DNA from: UBA652 sp964598235 | GTDB taxonomy: Bacteria; Pseudomonadota; Gammaproteobacteria; Nitrosococcales; Methylophagaceae | NCBI GenBank assembly: GCA_964598235.1 | Contig: CAZRAY010000012.1 | Coordinates: 1-39,701, forward strand | DNA: 39,701 nt | Direction: 5' to 3' | Shown: piece after piece, positions 15,636 to 23,968 of the stretch | Numbering within the stretch: position 1 is the stretch's first letter | How the letters are laid out: every line of letters begins with the position of its first letter | The notes under the pieces: model-generated | Databases searched by the model: none | What the model was told of the DNA's origin: nothing | What the model saw: only the letters and a program-made list of their open reading frames with translations | Position numbers and translations under genes: made by a program

Positions 15636-17075
15636 ATGGATACCAAGAAAAATTTAACAACCGCTGCTGGTGCGCCAGTAGTAGACAACCAAAACACCAT
15701 GACTGCTGGTCCACGAGGACCCGCACTATTACAAGATGTCTGGTTATTAGAAAAACTTGCTCACTTTGATCGTGAGGTCATTCCTGAGCGGCGCATGCAT
15801 GCCAAGGGCTCTGCCGCCTACGGCACCTTTACCGTCACTCACGACATCACGCAATATACCCGCGCTAAGATATTTTCAGAAATCGGCAAAAAAACCGATC
15901 TATTTGCCCGTTTCAGCACCGTTGCAGGTGAGCGTGGCGCGGCAGATGCTGAGCGTGATATTCGCGGCTTTGCTGTCAAATTCTATACGGAAGAAGGTAA
16001 CTGGGATTTAGTCGGCAATAATACACCTGTATTTTTCCTTCGCGATCCCCTTAAATTTCCAGACTTAAATCATGCGGTGAAGCGTGATCCTAAAACTAAT
16101 CTACGCAGTGCGCAAAACAATTGGGATTTCTGGACATCTTTGCCCGAAGCATTGCATCAAATAACCATTGTGATGAGTGACCGTGGCTTACCGGCCTCTT
16201 ATCGCCACATGCATGGGTTTGGCTCTCACACTTTCAGTTTTATCAATGCAAAAAATGAACGCTTTTGGGTGAAGTTTCATTTCCGTTCTCAGCAAGGAAT
16301 TGAAAATTTAACAGATGAGGCTGCGGCTGCATTAGTCGGGGATGATCGTGAGAGCCATCAACGTGATTTATTCGATAATATTGCACAAGGTAATCACCCT
16401 AAATGGACCTTATCCGTACAAATCATGCCTGAGAAAGAGGCTGGTGCTTACTATATCAATCCTTTTGATCTCACTAAGGTGTGGCCGCATAAAGATTATC
16501 CTTTGATTGAAGTCGGCGAGATGGAATTAAATCGTAATCCTGAAAACTACTTTGCCGAGGTGGAACAATCTGCATTCAATCCTGCTGCGGTCGTACCAGG
16601 GATTAGCTTCTCACCTGATAAAATGCTGCAAGGTCGCTTGTTCTCTTATGGTGATGCACAGCGTTACCGTCTAGGTGTTAACCATCATCAGATTCCGGTA
16701 AACGCACCAAAGTGTCCTTTCCATAGCTACCACCGTGATGGGCAAATGCGGGTCGATAACAACCAAGGCGCAACGATTGGATATGAACCTAATAGTCAAG
16801 GCGAATGGCAAGAGCAGCCTGATTTCTCTGAACCTTATTTAGCAATTGGAGGCATGGCGGATCACTGGAATCATCGTGAGGATGAAGACTATTATTCTCA
16901 ACCGGGTAATTTATTCCGACTAATGTCACCTCCTCAACAGCAAGTGTTATTTGAGAATACAGCCCGCTCAATTAGTGAGGCCTCTGTTGAGGTGCAGCAA
17001 CGTCATATTAATAACTGTACAAAAGCAGATCCGGCTTATGGCGAGGGCGTTGCCGCTGCAATTAAGGCTTGTTAG
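15636..17075 (+). CDS. katA: Monofunctional heme catalase (small-subunit type)
   Basis: Dismutates hydrogen peroxide to water and oxygen. 479 residues, the size of clade 3 small-subunit catalases. Catalytic His55 lies in FDREVIPERRMHAKGSAAYG, the distal Asn128 in LVGNNTPVFF, and the heme-ligand Tyr338 in RLFSYGDAQRYRLG. No signal peptide, so cytoplasmic. Start ATG 15636 follows AGGAGAAG. Divergent from oxyR, which probably activates it; a strong terminator follows. The proximal rubredoxin genes are read separately. Confidence 0.97.
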   Translation: MDTKKNLTTAAGAPVVDNQNTMTAGPRGPALLQDVWLLEKLAHFDREVIPERRMHAKGSAAYGTFTVTHDITQYTRAKIFSEIGKKTDLFARFSTVAGERGAADAERDIRGFAVKFYTEEGNWDLVGNNTPVFFLRDPLKFPDLNHAVKRDPKTNLRSAQNNWDFWTSLPEALHQITIVMSDRGLPASYRHMHGFGSHTFSFINAKNERFWVKFHFRSQQGIENLTDEAAAALVGDDRESHQRDLFDNIAQGNHPKWTLSVQIMPEKEAGAYYINPFDLTKVWPHKDYPLIEVGEMELNRNPENYFAEVEQSAFNPAAVVPGISFSPDKMLQGRLFSYGDAQRYRLGVNHHQIPVNAPKCPFHSYHRDGQMRVDNNQGATIGYEPNSQGEWQEQPDFSEPYLAIGGMADHWNHREDEDYYSQPGNLFRLMSPPQQQVLFENTARSISEASVEVQQRHINNCTKADPAYGEGVAAAIKAC

Positions 17076-17085
17076 TAAACCAATC

Positions 17086-17125
17086 ACCGACCATTCACCG
17101 TTTAAGTGGATGGTCGGTATTTTTT
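17086..17125 (+). terminator. Terminator of katA
   Basis: ACCGACCATTCAC / GTGGATGGTCGGT stem (one mismatch) with a short loop and TATTTTTT after it, 11 bp past the katA stop. Confidence 0.92.
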
Positions 17126-17228
17126 CCATTGAATATCTACAGTATAATTACCCTTTAATATTTTAATTTACACCCCACTTATAACGCACAGGCAGATGTC
17201 TGCCTAAATTTACAAAAGGAAAAACAAA

Positions 17229-17393
17229 ATGAAACAATGGGAATGCACCGTATGCGGCTTTATTTATGACGAAGCAAAAGGCATGCCTGAAGAAGGCATC
17301 GCAGCCGGCACCGCTTGGGATGATATCCCCGATGATTGGCTCTGCCCTGATTGTGGCGTTGGCAAAGATGATTTTGACATGGTAGAAGTCTAA
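17229..17393 (+). CDS. rubA: Rubredoxin
   Basis: 54-aa iron-sulfur electron carrier. Two CxxC pairs ligate one iron: ECTVCGF near the start and LCPDCGV near residue 39-42; the aromatic core residues (W4, Y13, W30, W38) are also present. AAAAGGAAAA precedes the ATG. It is followed after 5 bp by a rubredoxin reductase gene, so the two are coupled. It is terminator-separated from katA. The physiological acceptor is not in the window; alkane hydroxylase or oxygen/peroxide reduction are the usual options, and the latter fits the oxyR-katA setting. Confidence 0.95.
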   Translation: MKQWECTVCGFIYDEAKGMPEEGIAAGTAWDDIPDDWLCPDCGVGKDDFDMVEV

Positions 17394-17398
17394 ACCAA

Positions 17399-18565
17399 AT
17401 GATCAACCCACCGATCATTATTATTGGTACCGGCATCGCGGGTTATAGTTTAGCGCGCGAATTTCGTAAACTAGATAGCGAAACACCACTGTTAATGATT
17501 ACCGCTGATGCAGGCGACAATTACCCCAAGCCAATGCTCTCCAATGCGCTAAGCAAAGAAAAAACAGCCGATGATGTTGTCATCTCAGATGCAAATAAAA
17601 TGGCCGTTACCTTGAATGCCGAGATTATCACCCATACAATGGTAGAACAGATTGATCTAAAAGGGAAAATAGTCAAAATTCGCAATAAAGATGGCCTTCA
17701 GTCGAAGCCATACGAAAAACTCATTCTTGCAACGGGTGCCAAAACCAATGCGCTGTCCGTTAAGGGTAATGGCTGTGCGGATGTGCTCTCCATTAATAAT
17801 TTAAATGATTATCGACAATTTCGACAGCGCCTCGCCACCGCGAAACATATTGCCATTATTGGTGCCGGTTTAATTGGCTGCGAATTTGCGAATGATCTGA
17901 GTTACACCGATACTAATATCACTGTTATTGGTAATAACAGCACAGCAATGTATCCTCTGTTACCCGAACAAATTGGCAGCGCTTTACAAGCAGCCTTGAC
18001 ACAATATGGTGTGGATTGGCAGCTTGATGTCACCGCAAACCGCATTGATAAAACAGATGATAATCAATATGCCATTACACTGAACAACGGCGAAATTATC
18101 ACCGCTGATCTGGTGTTGTCTGCCATTGGCTTGCATCCCGATCTTACCTTAGCGAAACAAGCTAACTTAATCACCCAACGTGGCATCGTCACCGACCTTA
18201 CATTACAAACCAGCGACCCACATGTTTATGCACTTGGAGATTGTGCCGAAGTGGCGGGGCTTAACTTGCTGTATATTGCACCCATTATGGCAGGCGCAAA
18301 AGCATTGGCGACGACACTCACGGGTACCCTTACAGAGGTTAGTTACCCGGCGATGCCAGTGATGGTAAAAACCACACATTACCCCATTATCGTTTCGCCC
18401 CCTGCTCGAGATGCTGAAGGCGGCTGGCAATTCACGTATTTTGATGAGGGTATTAAGGGTGAATTTACCAATGAAAATGGTGCACTTATCGGCTTTGTTT
18501 TGAGTGGTGCGGCTACTAACGAGCGGCAAGCCCTCATAAAATTATTGCCACCCATATTGCCTTGA
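17399..18565 (+). CDS. rubB: NAD(P)H-dependent rubredoxin reductase (FAD)
   Basis: 388-aa two-dinucleotide-binding flavoprotein. FAD site IIIIGTGIAGYSLAREFRKLD at the N-terminus, NAD(P)H site HIAIIGAGLIGCEFANDL at about residue 150, and the FAD-binding VYALGDCAEV near 280. A C-terminal domain ends the protein. Length and order match Pseudomonas RubB. Passes electrons to the rubredoxin encoded 5 bp upstream. No good ribosome binding site of its own, consistent with coupling to rubA. Confidence 0.9.
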   Translation: MINPPIIIIGTGIAGYSLAREFRKLDSETPLLMITADAGDNYPKPMLSNALSKEKTADDVVISDANKMAVTLNAEIITHTMVEQIDLKGKIVKIRNKDGLQSKPYEKLILATGAKTNALSVKGNGCADVLSINNLNDYRQFRQRLATAKHIAIIGAGLIGCEFANDLSYTDTNITVIGNNSTAMYPLLPEQIGSALQAALTQYGVDWQLDVTANRIDKTDDNQYAITLNNGEIITADLVLSAIGLHPDLTLAKQANLITQRGIVTDLTLQTSDPHVYALGDCAEVAGLNLLYIAPIMAGAKALATTLTGTLTEVSYPAMPVMVKTTHYPIIVSPPARDAEGGWQFTYFDEGIKGEFTNENGALIGFVLSGAATNERQALIKLLPPILP

Positions 18566-18641
18566 AAATCAATCAAGCGGAACATCTTATTTTCCAGTAA
18601 AGTGGGGTCTTCTTTTATGCTGGATTCTCACCTTCTTTCTA

Positions 18642-19733
18642 ATGGCGCTCTCCCAACTCACCGTTGAACACTTTCGAAATATAAGCCATGCATCGCTTGA
18701 ACCTAGCAAAGGTATTAACCTGATTTTAGGCCCAAATGGCAGCGGAAAAACTAGCCTATTAGAAGCGATTCACCTGCTTGCTTTGGGTCGTTCATTCCGT
18801 GCCCGCAATATCAAACATGCTTTGCAATATGATGAAAACCAGCTTCGGATCTTGGCCACTTCAAGCGATTCTGGAACGGATACACCGCTTGGGTTGCAGT
18901 ATGCGAATACAGCCTCCTCTCCCGAAATCAGGCTAAATAGACAGCCCGTAAAACGTCTATCCGAGCTTGCCACTTACCTGCCTTTGCAACTCATTCCTGC
19001 CAACTGTCACCAGTTTTTTGAGCAAGGCCCGCGATACAGGAGACAGCTTCTTGATTGGGGGTTGTTTCACGTGGAACCACAATTCCATATCCGATGGCAA
19101 CATTACCGTCGTGCGCTCCAGCAGCGAAATTCAGCAATCCGTCAGCATCAATCAACGCAAGAAATTAGCACATGGAATTCACATTTAGCAGACCATGGCG
19201 AGGTTATCCATCAGCTCAGACAAGGCCAATTAGCAGAATTAAAAACGCATTTTCAACACTACTTCCCACTGCTCTGCCCTGAATTTTTAGATGCAAAATA
19301 TGAACTCAAATATCGATCTGGCTGGCCGAGTAACACCTCACTCCTAGACACATTGACGACAAATATAACTCGAGACATGGCCCTTGGTTATACAAGGCAA
19401 GGGGCACATGCTGCCGACTGGATGTTCAAAATTAATGACCATAACCCGGCCGAATCTTTCTCCCGTGGCCAGCAAAAGTTATTTTCATTGGCATTAAGAA
19501 TGAGCCAAGCACAATTGCTTTCAGAAAAAAATGCCCGCCCAAGCATTCTATTATTAGATGATTTAAGCTCTGAGTTAGATCCCCTTCATCAACAAACTGT
19601 GCTCAATGTTATTGCAGATTTACCTTTACAAGCATTTATTACTAGCACTGATTTATTGCTACAAAATAAAATCAAACACTTAGAAAACACAGCGGTGTTT
19701 CACGTGGAACACGGTCAGTTTACGACAGTTTAA
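18642..19733 (+). CDS. recF: DNA replication/repair protein RecF
   Basis: SMC-like ATPase that loads RecA at gapped DNA through RecFOR. Walker A GPNGSGKTS at residues 30-38, ABC signature FSRGQQKLFSLALRMSQA near 273, Walker B ILLLDDLSSELD near 303-314. 363 aa. The start (MALSQLTVEHFRN) is the only one giving the family N-terminus, although no good Shine-Dalgarno is seen. Upstream is rubB rather than the usual dnaN; downstream gyrB is as expected. The gene carries two parS-like sites, both lying on FHVE-encoding bases. Confidence 0.96.
   Translation: MALSQLTVEHFRNISHASLEPSKGINLILGPNGSGKTSLLEAIHLLALGRSFRARNIKHALQYDENQLRILATSSDSGTDTPLGLQYANTASSPEIRLNRQPVKRLSELATYLPLQLIPANCHQFFEQGPRYRRQLLDWGLFHVEPQFHIRWQHYRRALQQRNSAIRQHQSTQEISTWNSHLADHGEVIHQLRQGQLAELKTHFQHYFPLLCPEFLDAKYELKYRSGWPSNTSLLDTLTTNITRDMALGYTRQGAHAADWMFKINDHNPAESFSRGQQKLFSLALRMSQAQLLSEKNARPSILLLDDLSSELDPLHQQTVLNVIADLPLQAFITSTDLLLQNKIKHLENTAVFHVEHGQFTTV
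19063..19078. other. parS: Candidate parS (ParB binding) site 1 inside recF
   Basis: TGTTTCACGTGGAACC differs from the palindromic bacterial parS consensus TGTTTCACGTGAAACA at two positions; GTGGAAC variants are known in Pseudomonas (from memory). It is read in frame as part of the conserved RecF motif WGLFHVEP. Confidence 0.75.
19696..19711. other. parS: Candidate parS (ParB binding) site 2 inside recF
   Basis: TGTTTCACGTGGAACA, one base from the perfect palindrome, 633 bp from the first site. It encodes VFHVEH near the RecF C-terminus. A pair in one gene next to gyrB is typical of origin-proximal parS clusters. Confidence 0.82.
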
Positions 19734-19848
19734 TTTCTTCCTTAATACCATCCTAAAAACAAAATGATGGCCTGCCCCTATCTCCGAACGTTATTAAAGA
19801 GTAAAATTAGAGGTACTAATATTATCCTTTATAGGAAGCAGCAATCGC

Positions 19849-22272
19849 ATGGCAACTGAAGATAACACTCCAAGTTACGATTCTTCCAACATCAAAGTCC
19901 TAAAGGGCTTAGATGCGGTCCGTAAGCGGCCTGGTATGTATATCGGCGACACCGATGATGGCACCGGCTTGCATCATATGGTGTTTGAAGTACTTGATAA
20001 CTCCATTGATGAAGCGCTTGCTGGTCATTGCTCAGAAATCAATGTGCGCATTCATCCTGATGATTCAGTTTCCGTCTCCGATAATGGTCGCGGCATTCCT
20101 GTTGATATTCATGAAGAAGAAGGTATTTCTGCCGTTGAAGTGATTATGACAGTGTTGCATGCAGGCGGTAAATTCGATGATAACTCCTATAAAGTATCAG
20201 GTGGTTTGCATGGCGTGGGCGTATCAGTTGTTAATGCGCTGTCAAAAAAACTAACCGTTGAAATTGGCCGAAGCGGCAATGTATATCGCCAATCTTATAC
20301 CCATGGCGAACCTGATGCGCCGTTAAAAGCAGAAGAAAAAACAGATGAAACGGGCACCAAAATTCAATTTTGGCCGAGTGACAAAACATTCACCCACATC
20401 ACCTTCGAACGCAGCATCTTAGCAAAACGTATTCGAGAGCTTGCTTTCTTAAATTCTGGCGTGCGTATTGTGCTGACTGATGAAAGAACCGACGAAGTTG
20501 AAACCTTCCACTATGAGGGTGGAATCACAGCTTTCGTTGAACATTTGAACAAAAATAAAGAAGCCGTGCATGAACAAGTTATCACTATCTTCGGTGAAAA
20601 GGATGGGATGACTGTTGAGCTCTCGATGCAATGGAATGATTCTTACCAAGAAAATATTTATTGCTTCACCAATAATATTCCACAGCGTGATGGCGGCACC
20701 CATCTTGCCGGTTTCCGTGCCGCGCTGACGCGCACACTCAATCAATATATTGAAAAAGAAGGCTTGGCGAAAAAATCGAAAGTCTCTACCAGCGGTGATG
20801 ATGCCCGCGAAGGCTTAACGGCGGTGCTGTCTGTTAAAGTGCCCGATCCTAAATTCTCTTCTCAAACTAAAGATAAATTAGTCTCTTCTGAAGTGCGTAC
20901 GATTGTTGAATCATTAGTAAATGAACATTTTCATAACTATTTGGTTGAGCACCCAGCAGAGAGCAAGTTAATTGCAGGGAAAATGATTGATGCCGCAAGA
21001 GCCCGCGATGCAGCCCGTAAAGCACGCGAACTGACACGTCGTAAAGGCGCCTTAGATATTGCCGGTTTGCCGGGTAAATTGGCGGATTGCCAGGAACGCG
21101 ATCCAGCGTTATCTGAGCTGTTCCTCGTAGAGGGGGATTCGGCCGGTGGATCCGCCAAACAAGGCCGTGATCGCCGTACCCAAGCCATCCTGCCATTGAA
21201 AGGAAAAATCCTTAATGTCGAACGTGCGCGTTTCGATAAAATGATTAGTTCTCAAGAGGTTGGCACGCTTATCACGGCTTTAGGCTGTGGTATTGGCCCC
21301 GACGAATATGATCCAGATAAGTTACGTTATCACCACATTATCATCATGACCGATGCCGATGTCGATGGTTCGCATATCCGCACCTTATTGCTCACTTTTT
21401 TCTATCGTCAAACCGTAGAAATTATCGAGCGTGGCTACCTTTATATCGCCCAACCCCCGCTATATAAAATCAAGAAAGGCAAGCAAGAGCGTTATGTAAA
21501 AGATGATGCTGAAATGGAAGCCTATCTTACAGAGTTAGCCTTGAACAATGCCTCGCTTCTCCCATCGGGTGGCGGCAAAGCCATTGAAGGCAGCGCTTTA
21601 GAAGCGTTAGTGAAAGAATATCAAACGGTCACCGCGATCATTTCACGCCTCGCCAAGCATTATTTCCCTAGCTTCCTCTCTCAACTGATTTACCAAGCAG
21701 CTGTGCCCAAGCTTAAAACTGGCGATAAAAAGAGCGCAGAGTGGCTCTCAGGCATCGAAACACGCCTTAATAAGGGCTTACCACCCGGTACAAGCTACGG
21801 CCTTACAATGGAAAAGGCAGACGATGGCTCTGAGCAAATTGATGTCAGTTTCAATCGTCATGGCATTGATACTCATCATCACATCCCGGTTGAATTTTTT
21901 GATAGCACAGAATATCAACGCATCCTTAGCTTCGCTGATAAAATTAATGGCCTAGTCACAGACGAAGGCGCGGTCGTACATCGCGGCGATCGTAGCGAAG
22001 AAGTGGAAGACTTTGCTAGTGTTGTTAATTGGTTGCTTGCTGAATCGCGCCGTGGCCAAAGCGTACAACGCTACAAAGGGCTAGGCGAAATGAATCCCGA
22101 TCAGCTGTGGGAAACCACCATGGATAAATCTAAACGCCGCCTACTGCAAGTTACCATTAATGATGCCATTGAAACAGATGAAATCTTTAATATTTTAATG
22201 GGTGATGTGGTTGAGCCGCGTCGTGAGTTTATCGAGACCCATGCATTACAAGCATCTAATCTAGACATATAG
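19849..22272 (+). CDS. gyrB: DNA gyrase subunit B
   Basis: ATPase subunit of the type II topoisomerase that adds negative supercoils. 807 residues (E. coli 804). GHKL ATPase motifs: EVLDNSIDEALAGHC, DNGRGIPVD and GGLHGVGVSVVNALS. TOPRIM residues: Glu in LVEGDSAGGSAKQGRDR (about 427) and the DADVDGSHIRTL cluster (about 501). The C-terminal QRYKGLGEMNPDQLWETTM is complete. AGGAAGCAG lies before the ATG. Follows recF by 115 bp; a strong terminator ends it. Confidence 0.98.
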   Translation: MATEDNTPSYDSSNIKVLKGLDAVRKRPGMYIGDTDDGTGLHHMVFEVLDNSIDEALAGHCSEINVRIHPDDSVSVSDNGRGIPVDIHEEEGISAVEVIMTVLHAGGKFDDNSYKVSGGLHGVGVSVVNALSKKLTVEIGRSGNVYRQSYTHGEPDAPLKAEEKTDETGTKIQFWPSDKTFTHITFERSILAKRIRELAFLNSGVRIVLTDERTDEVETFHYEGGITAFVEHLNKNKEAVHEQVITIFGEKDGMTVELSMQWNDSYQENIYCFTNNIPQRDGGTHLAGFRAALTRTLNQYIEKEGLAKKSKVSTSGDDAREGLTAVLSVKVPDPKFSSQTKDKLVSSEVRTIVESLVNEHFHNYLVEHPAESKLIAGKMIDAARARDAARKARELTRRKGALDIAGLPGKLADCQERDPALSELFLVEGDSAGGSAKQGRDRRTQAILPLKGKILNVERARFDKMISSQEVGTLITALGCGIGPDEYDPDKLRYHHIIIMTDADVDGSHIRTLLLTFFYRQTVEIIERGYLYIAQPPLYKIKKGKQERYVKDDAEMEAYLTELALNNASLLPSGGGKAIEGSALEALVKEYQTVTAIISRLAKHYFPSFLSQLIYQAAVPKLKTGDKKSAEWLSGIETRLNKGLPPGTSYGLTMEKADDGSEQIDVSFNRHGIDTHHHIPVEFFDSTEYQRILSFADKINGLVTDEGAVVHRGDRSEEVEDFASVVNWLLAESRRGQSVQRYKGLGEMNPDQLWETTMDKSKRRLLQVTINDAIETDEIFNILMGDVVEPRREFIETHALQASNLDI

Positions 22273-22305
22273 CCACCTTTATAGGCATGCCTCACCCCTA
22301 AATAA

Positions 22306-22340
22306 AGGAAAATCCTTATCGTCAGATAAGGATTTTTCCT
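22306..22340 (+). terminator. Terminator of gyrB
   Basis: Long stem AGGAAAATCCTTATC / GATAAGGATTTTTCCT around a GTCA loop, 34 bp after the gyrB stop; the T-run is part of the right arm. Confidence 0.88.
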
Positions 22341-22382
22341 CTATGATGGAAGGCTATATTTAACCCTATTATTGGTAACAAA

Positions 22383-22946
22383 ATGAGCCTGAATGCTGCA
22401 CCGAAGTACGATCGCATCCAAATCCTACTCCACTGGTTAATTGCCCTAATGATTTTCGCCATGATTGGCTTAGGGCTTTATATGGTGGAGCTCCCCAAAA
22501 AACATGAATTGCCACCTGGTGTTGAAAGCGTGCGTGCATTTTATTTCCTATTGCATAAATCAATCGGCATCACCCTTGCCATGCTCATCCTGCTACGCGT
22601 ATTTTGGCGCGTTACCCATAAAGCGCCTACGTTACCCAATAGCATCTCAACAGGGCAGAAGAAAGCTGCAAACGGCGTGCATTTTGTTCTCTATGGCCTA
22701 ATGATTGCTATGCCTTTCTCTGGCTTTATGCAATCCATCTATAGCAAATATGCCACCAAATTCTGGGGTATGGAGCTCCCTCGCCTTGCCGAAGCCGATA
22801 AAGGCTTAAAAGAGCAATTTAGCCAAGTGCATGAAATCTTAGCTTTCATCTTTATCACCCTGATTGCTATCCATATTATCGCTGCTCTGAAACATCGCCT
22901 TTCAGGCAATGAAATTAGCCGCCGGATGTCTTTTAAGGACGATTAA
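22383..22946 (+). CDS. Cytochrome b561 family protein
   Basis: 187-aa diheme b-type cytochrome of the inner membrane. Four helices with histidine ligand candidates in QILLHWLIALM, FLLHKSIGITLAM, NGVHFVLYGLMIAMP and LIAIHIIAALKH. The N-terminal YDRIQILLHWL is the CybB-type signature. It probably passes electrons between quinol and a periplasmic partner; the partner is unknown. Monocistronic between the gyrB terminator and a 209-bp AT-rich spacer. Confidence 0.9.
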   Translation: MSLNAAPKYDRIQILLHWLIALMIFAMIGLGLYMVELPKKHELPPGVESVRAFYFLLHKSIGITLAMLILLRVFWRVTHKAPTLPNSISTGQKKAANGVHFVLYGLMIAMPFSGFMQSIYSKYATKFWGMELPRLAEADKGLKEQFSQVHEILAFIFITLIAIHIIAALKHRLSGNEISRRMSFKDD

Positions 22947-23155
22947 ACAAGGTCTATCATTGTGCGCTTATTCAACTCATAGGCTATTTGTAGTGAGGCC
23001 GAATTACAGACAGACACTTCCCCAAACATAAGACATTCTTTACAATATTATGTTGTATATAGTATATTTACGTCTAATTCTTCTAAACAAATGCTATCTA
23101 AGAATTAATTCCTATTTAAAATAGACCTGCTATCACACATTGTGGAGATAAATAC

Positions 23156-23806
23156 ATGCTAACTAGAACATTAAAGCTTTTGCTATTAACTTCAACTTTA
23201 TTGGTTTGTTCAAGCGCCGCCCATGCCGCCCTAGAAGTGTACATCACGGGCACCCCGGGCAGCGGTCAAACCACTTGGGAGTTTAGAGGCTCGTCCGTGG
23301 CTGGTCTTGCTGGATTTTTTGAGGACGGAATTGGGATCGCTAATGATGACGCATGGCAGAATATCGGTGATTACACCACATTAAACGACCAAGAGATTAC
23401 TACCGTTGTCGGCAGCGCAACCTTGACTATAGCAGGTGTTACTAGAAACATTGACGAAGCTTATATTGATAATGATGGCAGTGGTACACCAGATGATGAT
23501 TTTGGGGTAGGTGTCGATGGCGCTACCAATTTTACCTTTGTCGCGGGTAACACGATCAGTTGGACAGGTTCACTCGTGGTAACCGGTATCGATTTAAATG
23601 ACGTAGATGAAACGGCTTTACCAACTTCTTTCACAACAGATAATTACGGCGGTGCGCCAGGAACGTTAGCAATGACTGTATTTATTGGTACCGCTGCCCC
23701 ATCCCTTGTAGCGGCAGCGATACCGAGCCTTTCAAAATGGGCTCTATTGTTATTAATACTCTCTTTAGGATTCGTTGGTTATCGAATGCAGCGGAAAGTT
23801 TCGTAA
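23156..23806 (+). CDS. Secreted protein with IPTL-CTERM sorting signal
   Basis: 216 aa. Signal peptide ending SSAAHA (about residue 23), then an acidic, glycine- and threonine-rich mature domain with no recognised enzyme motif (YIDNDGSGTPDDDFGVGVDGATNF looks calcium-loop-like but is not a clear EF-hand). The end IPSLSKWALLLLILSLGFVGYRMQRKVS is the IPTL-CTERM arrangement: short motif, membrane helix, basic tail. Such tails are thought to be processed by an exosortase-type enzyme, which is not in the window. GGAG precedes the ATG. Function of the mature domain is unknown. Confidence 0.8.
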   Translation: MLTRTLKLLLLTSTLLVCSSAAHAALEVYITGTPGSGQTTWEFRGSSVAGLAGFFEDGIGIANDDAWQNIGDYTTLNDQEITTVVGSATLTIAGVTRNIDEAYIDNDGSGTPDDDFGVGVDGATNFTFVAGNTISWTGSLVVTGIDLNDVDETALPTSFTTDNYGGAPGTLAMTVFIGTAAPSLVAAAIPSLSKWALLLLILSLGFVGYRMQRKVS

Positions 23807-23823
23807 ATAACAATCATTATTTC

Positions 23824-23869
23824 CTCACGGTGTTTCAATTAATCCGATAATTAATCGAAGCATCGTGAG
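23824..23869. terminator. Long hairpin between convergent genes
   Basis: CTCACGGTGTTTCAATTAAT pairs with TAATTAATCGAAGCATCGTGAG with only transitions (G-T wobbles) breaking it. It lies between the IPTL-CTERM gene and the convergent ndh; no clean T-run, so it is possibly a bidirectional terminator or an RNA-stabilising hairpin. Confidence 0.45.
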
Positions 23870-23968
23870 CCTTAATAAGAATGTAACTTGTGCTTAACCC
23901 ACAGTCGGATAAGCATCCGCGTCTACTGCTCCATGCTCGCACACCGTCCGGCAAACAAAACCAAACCA

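Noticed and set aside
18566..18641. Origin of replication or DnaA box cluster before recF
   Set aside because: No TTATCCACA-like boxes and no AT-rich unwinding region; only the parS sites hint at the origin being near.
18617..18667. 16-codon ORF overlapping the recF start
   Set aside because: No ribosome binding site and no reason to prefer it over chance.
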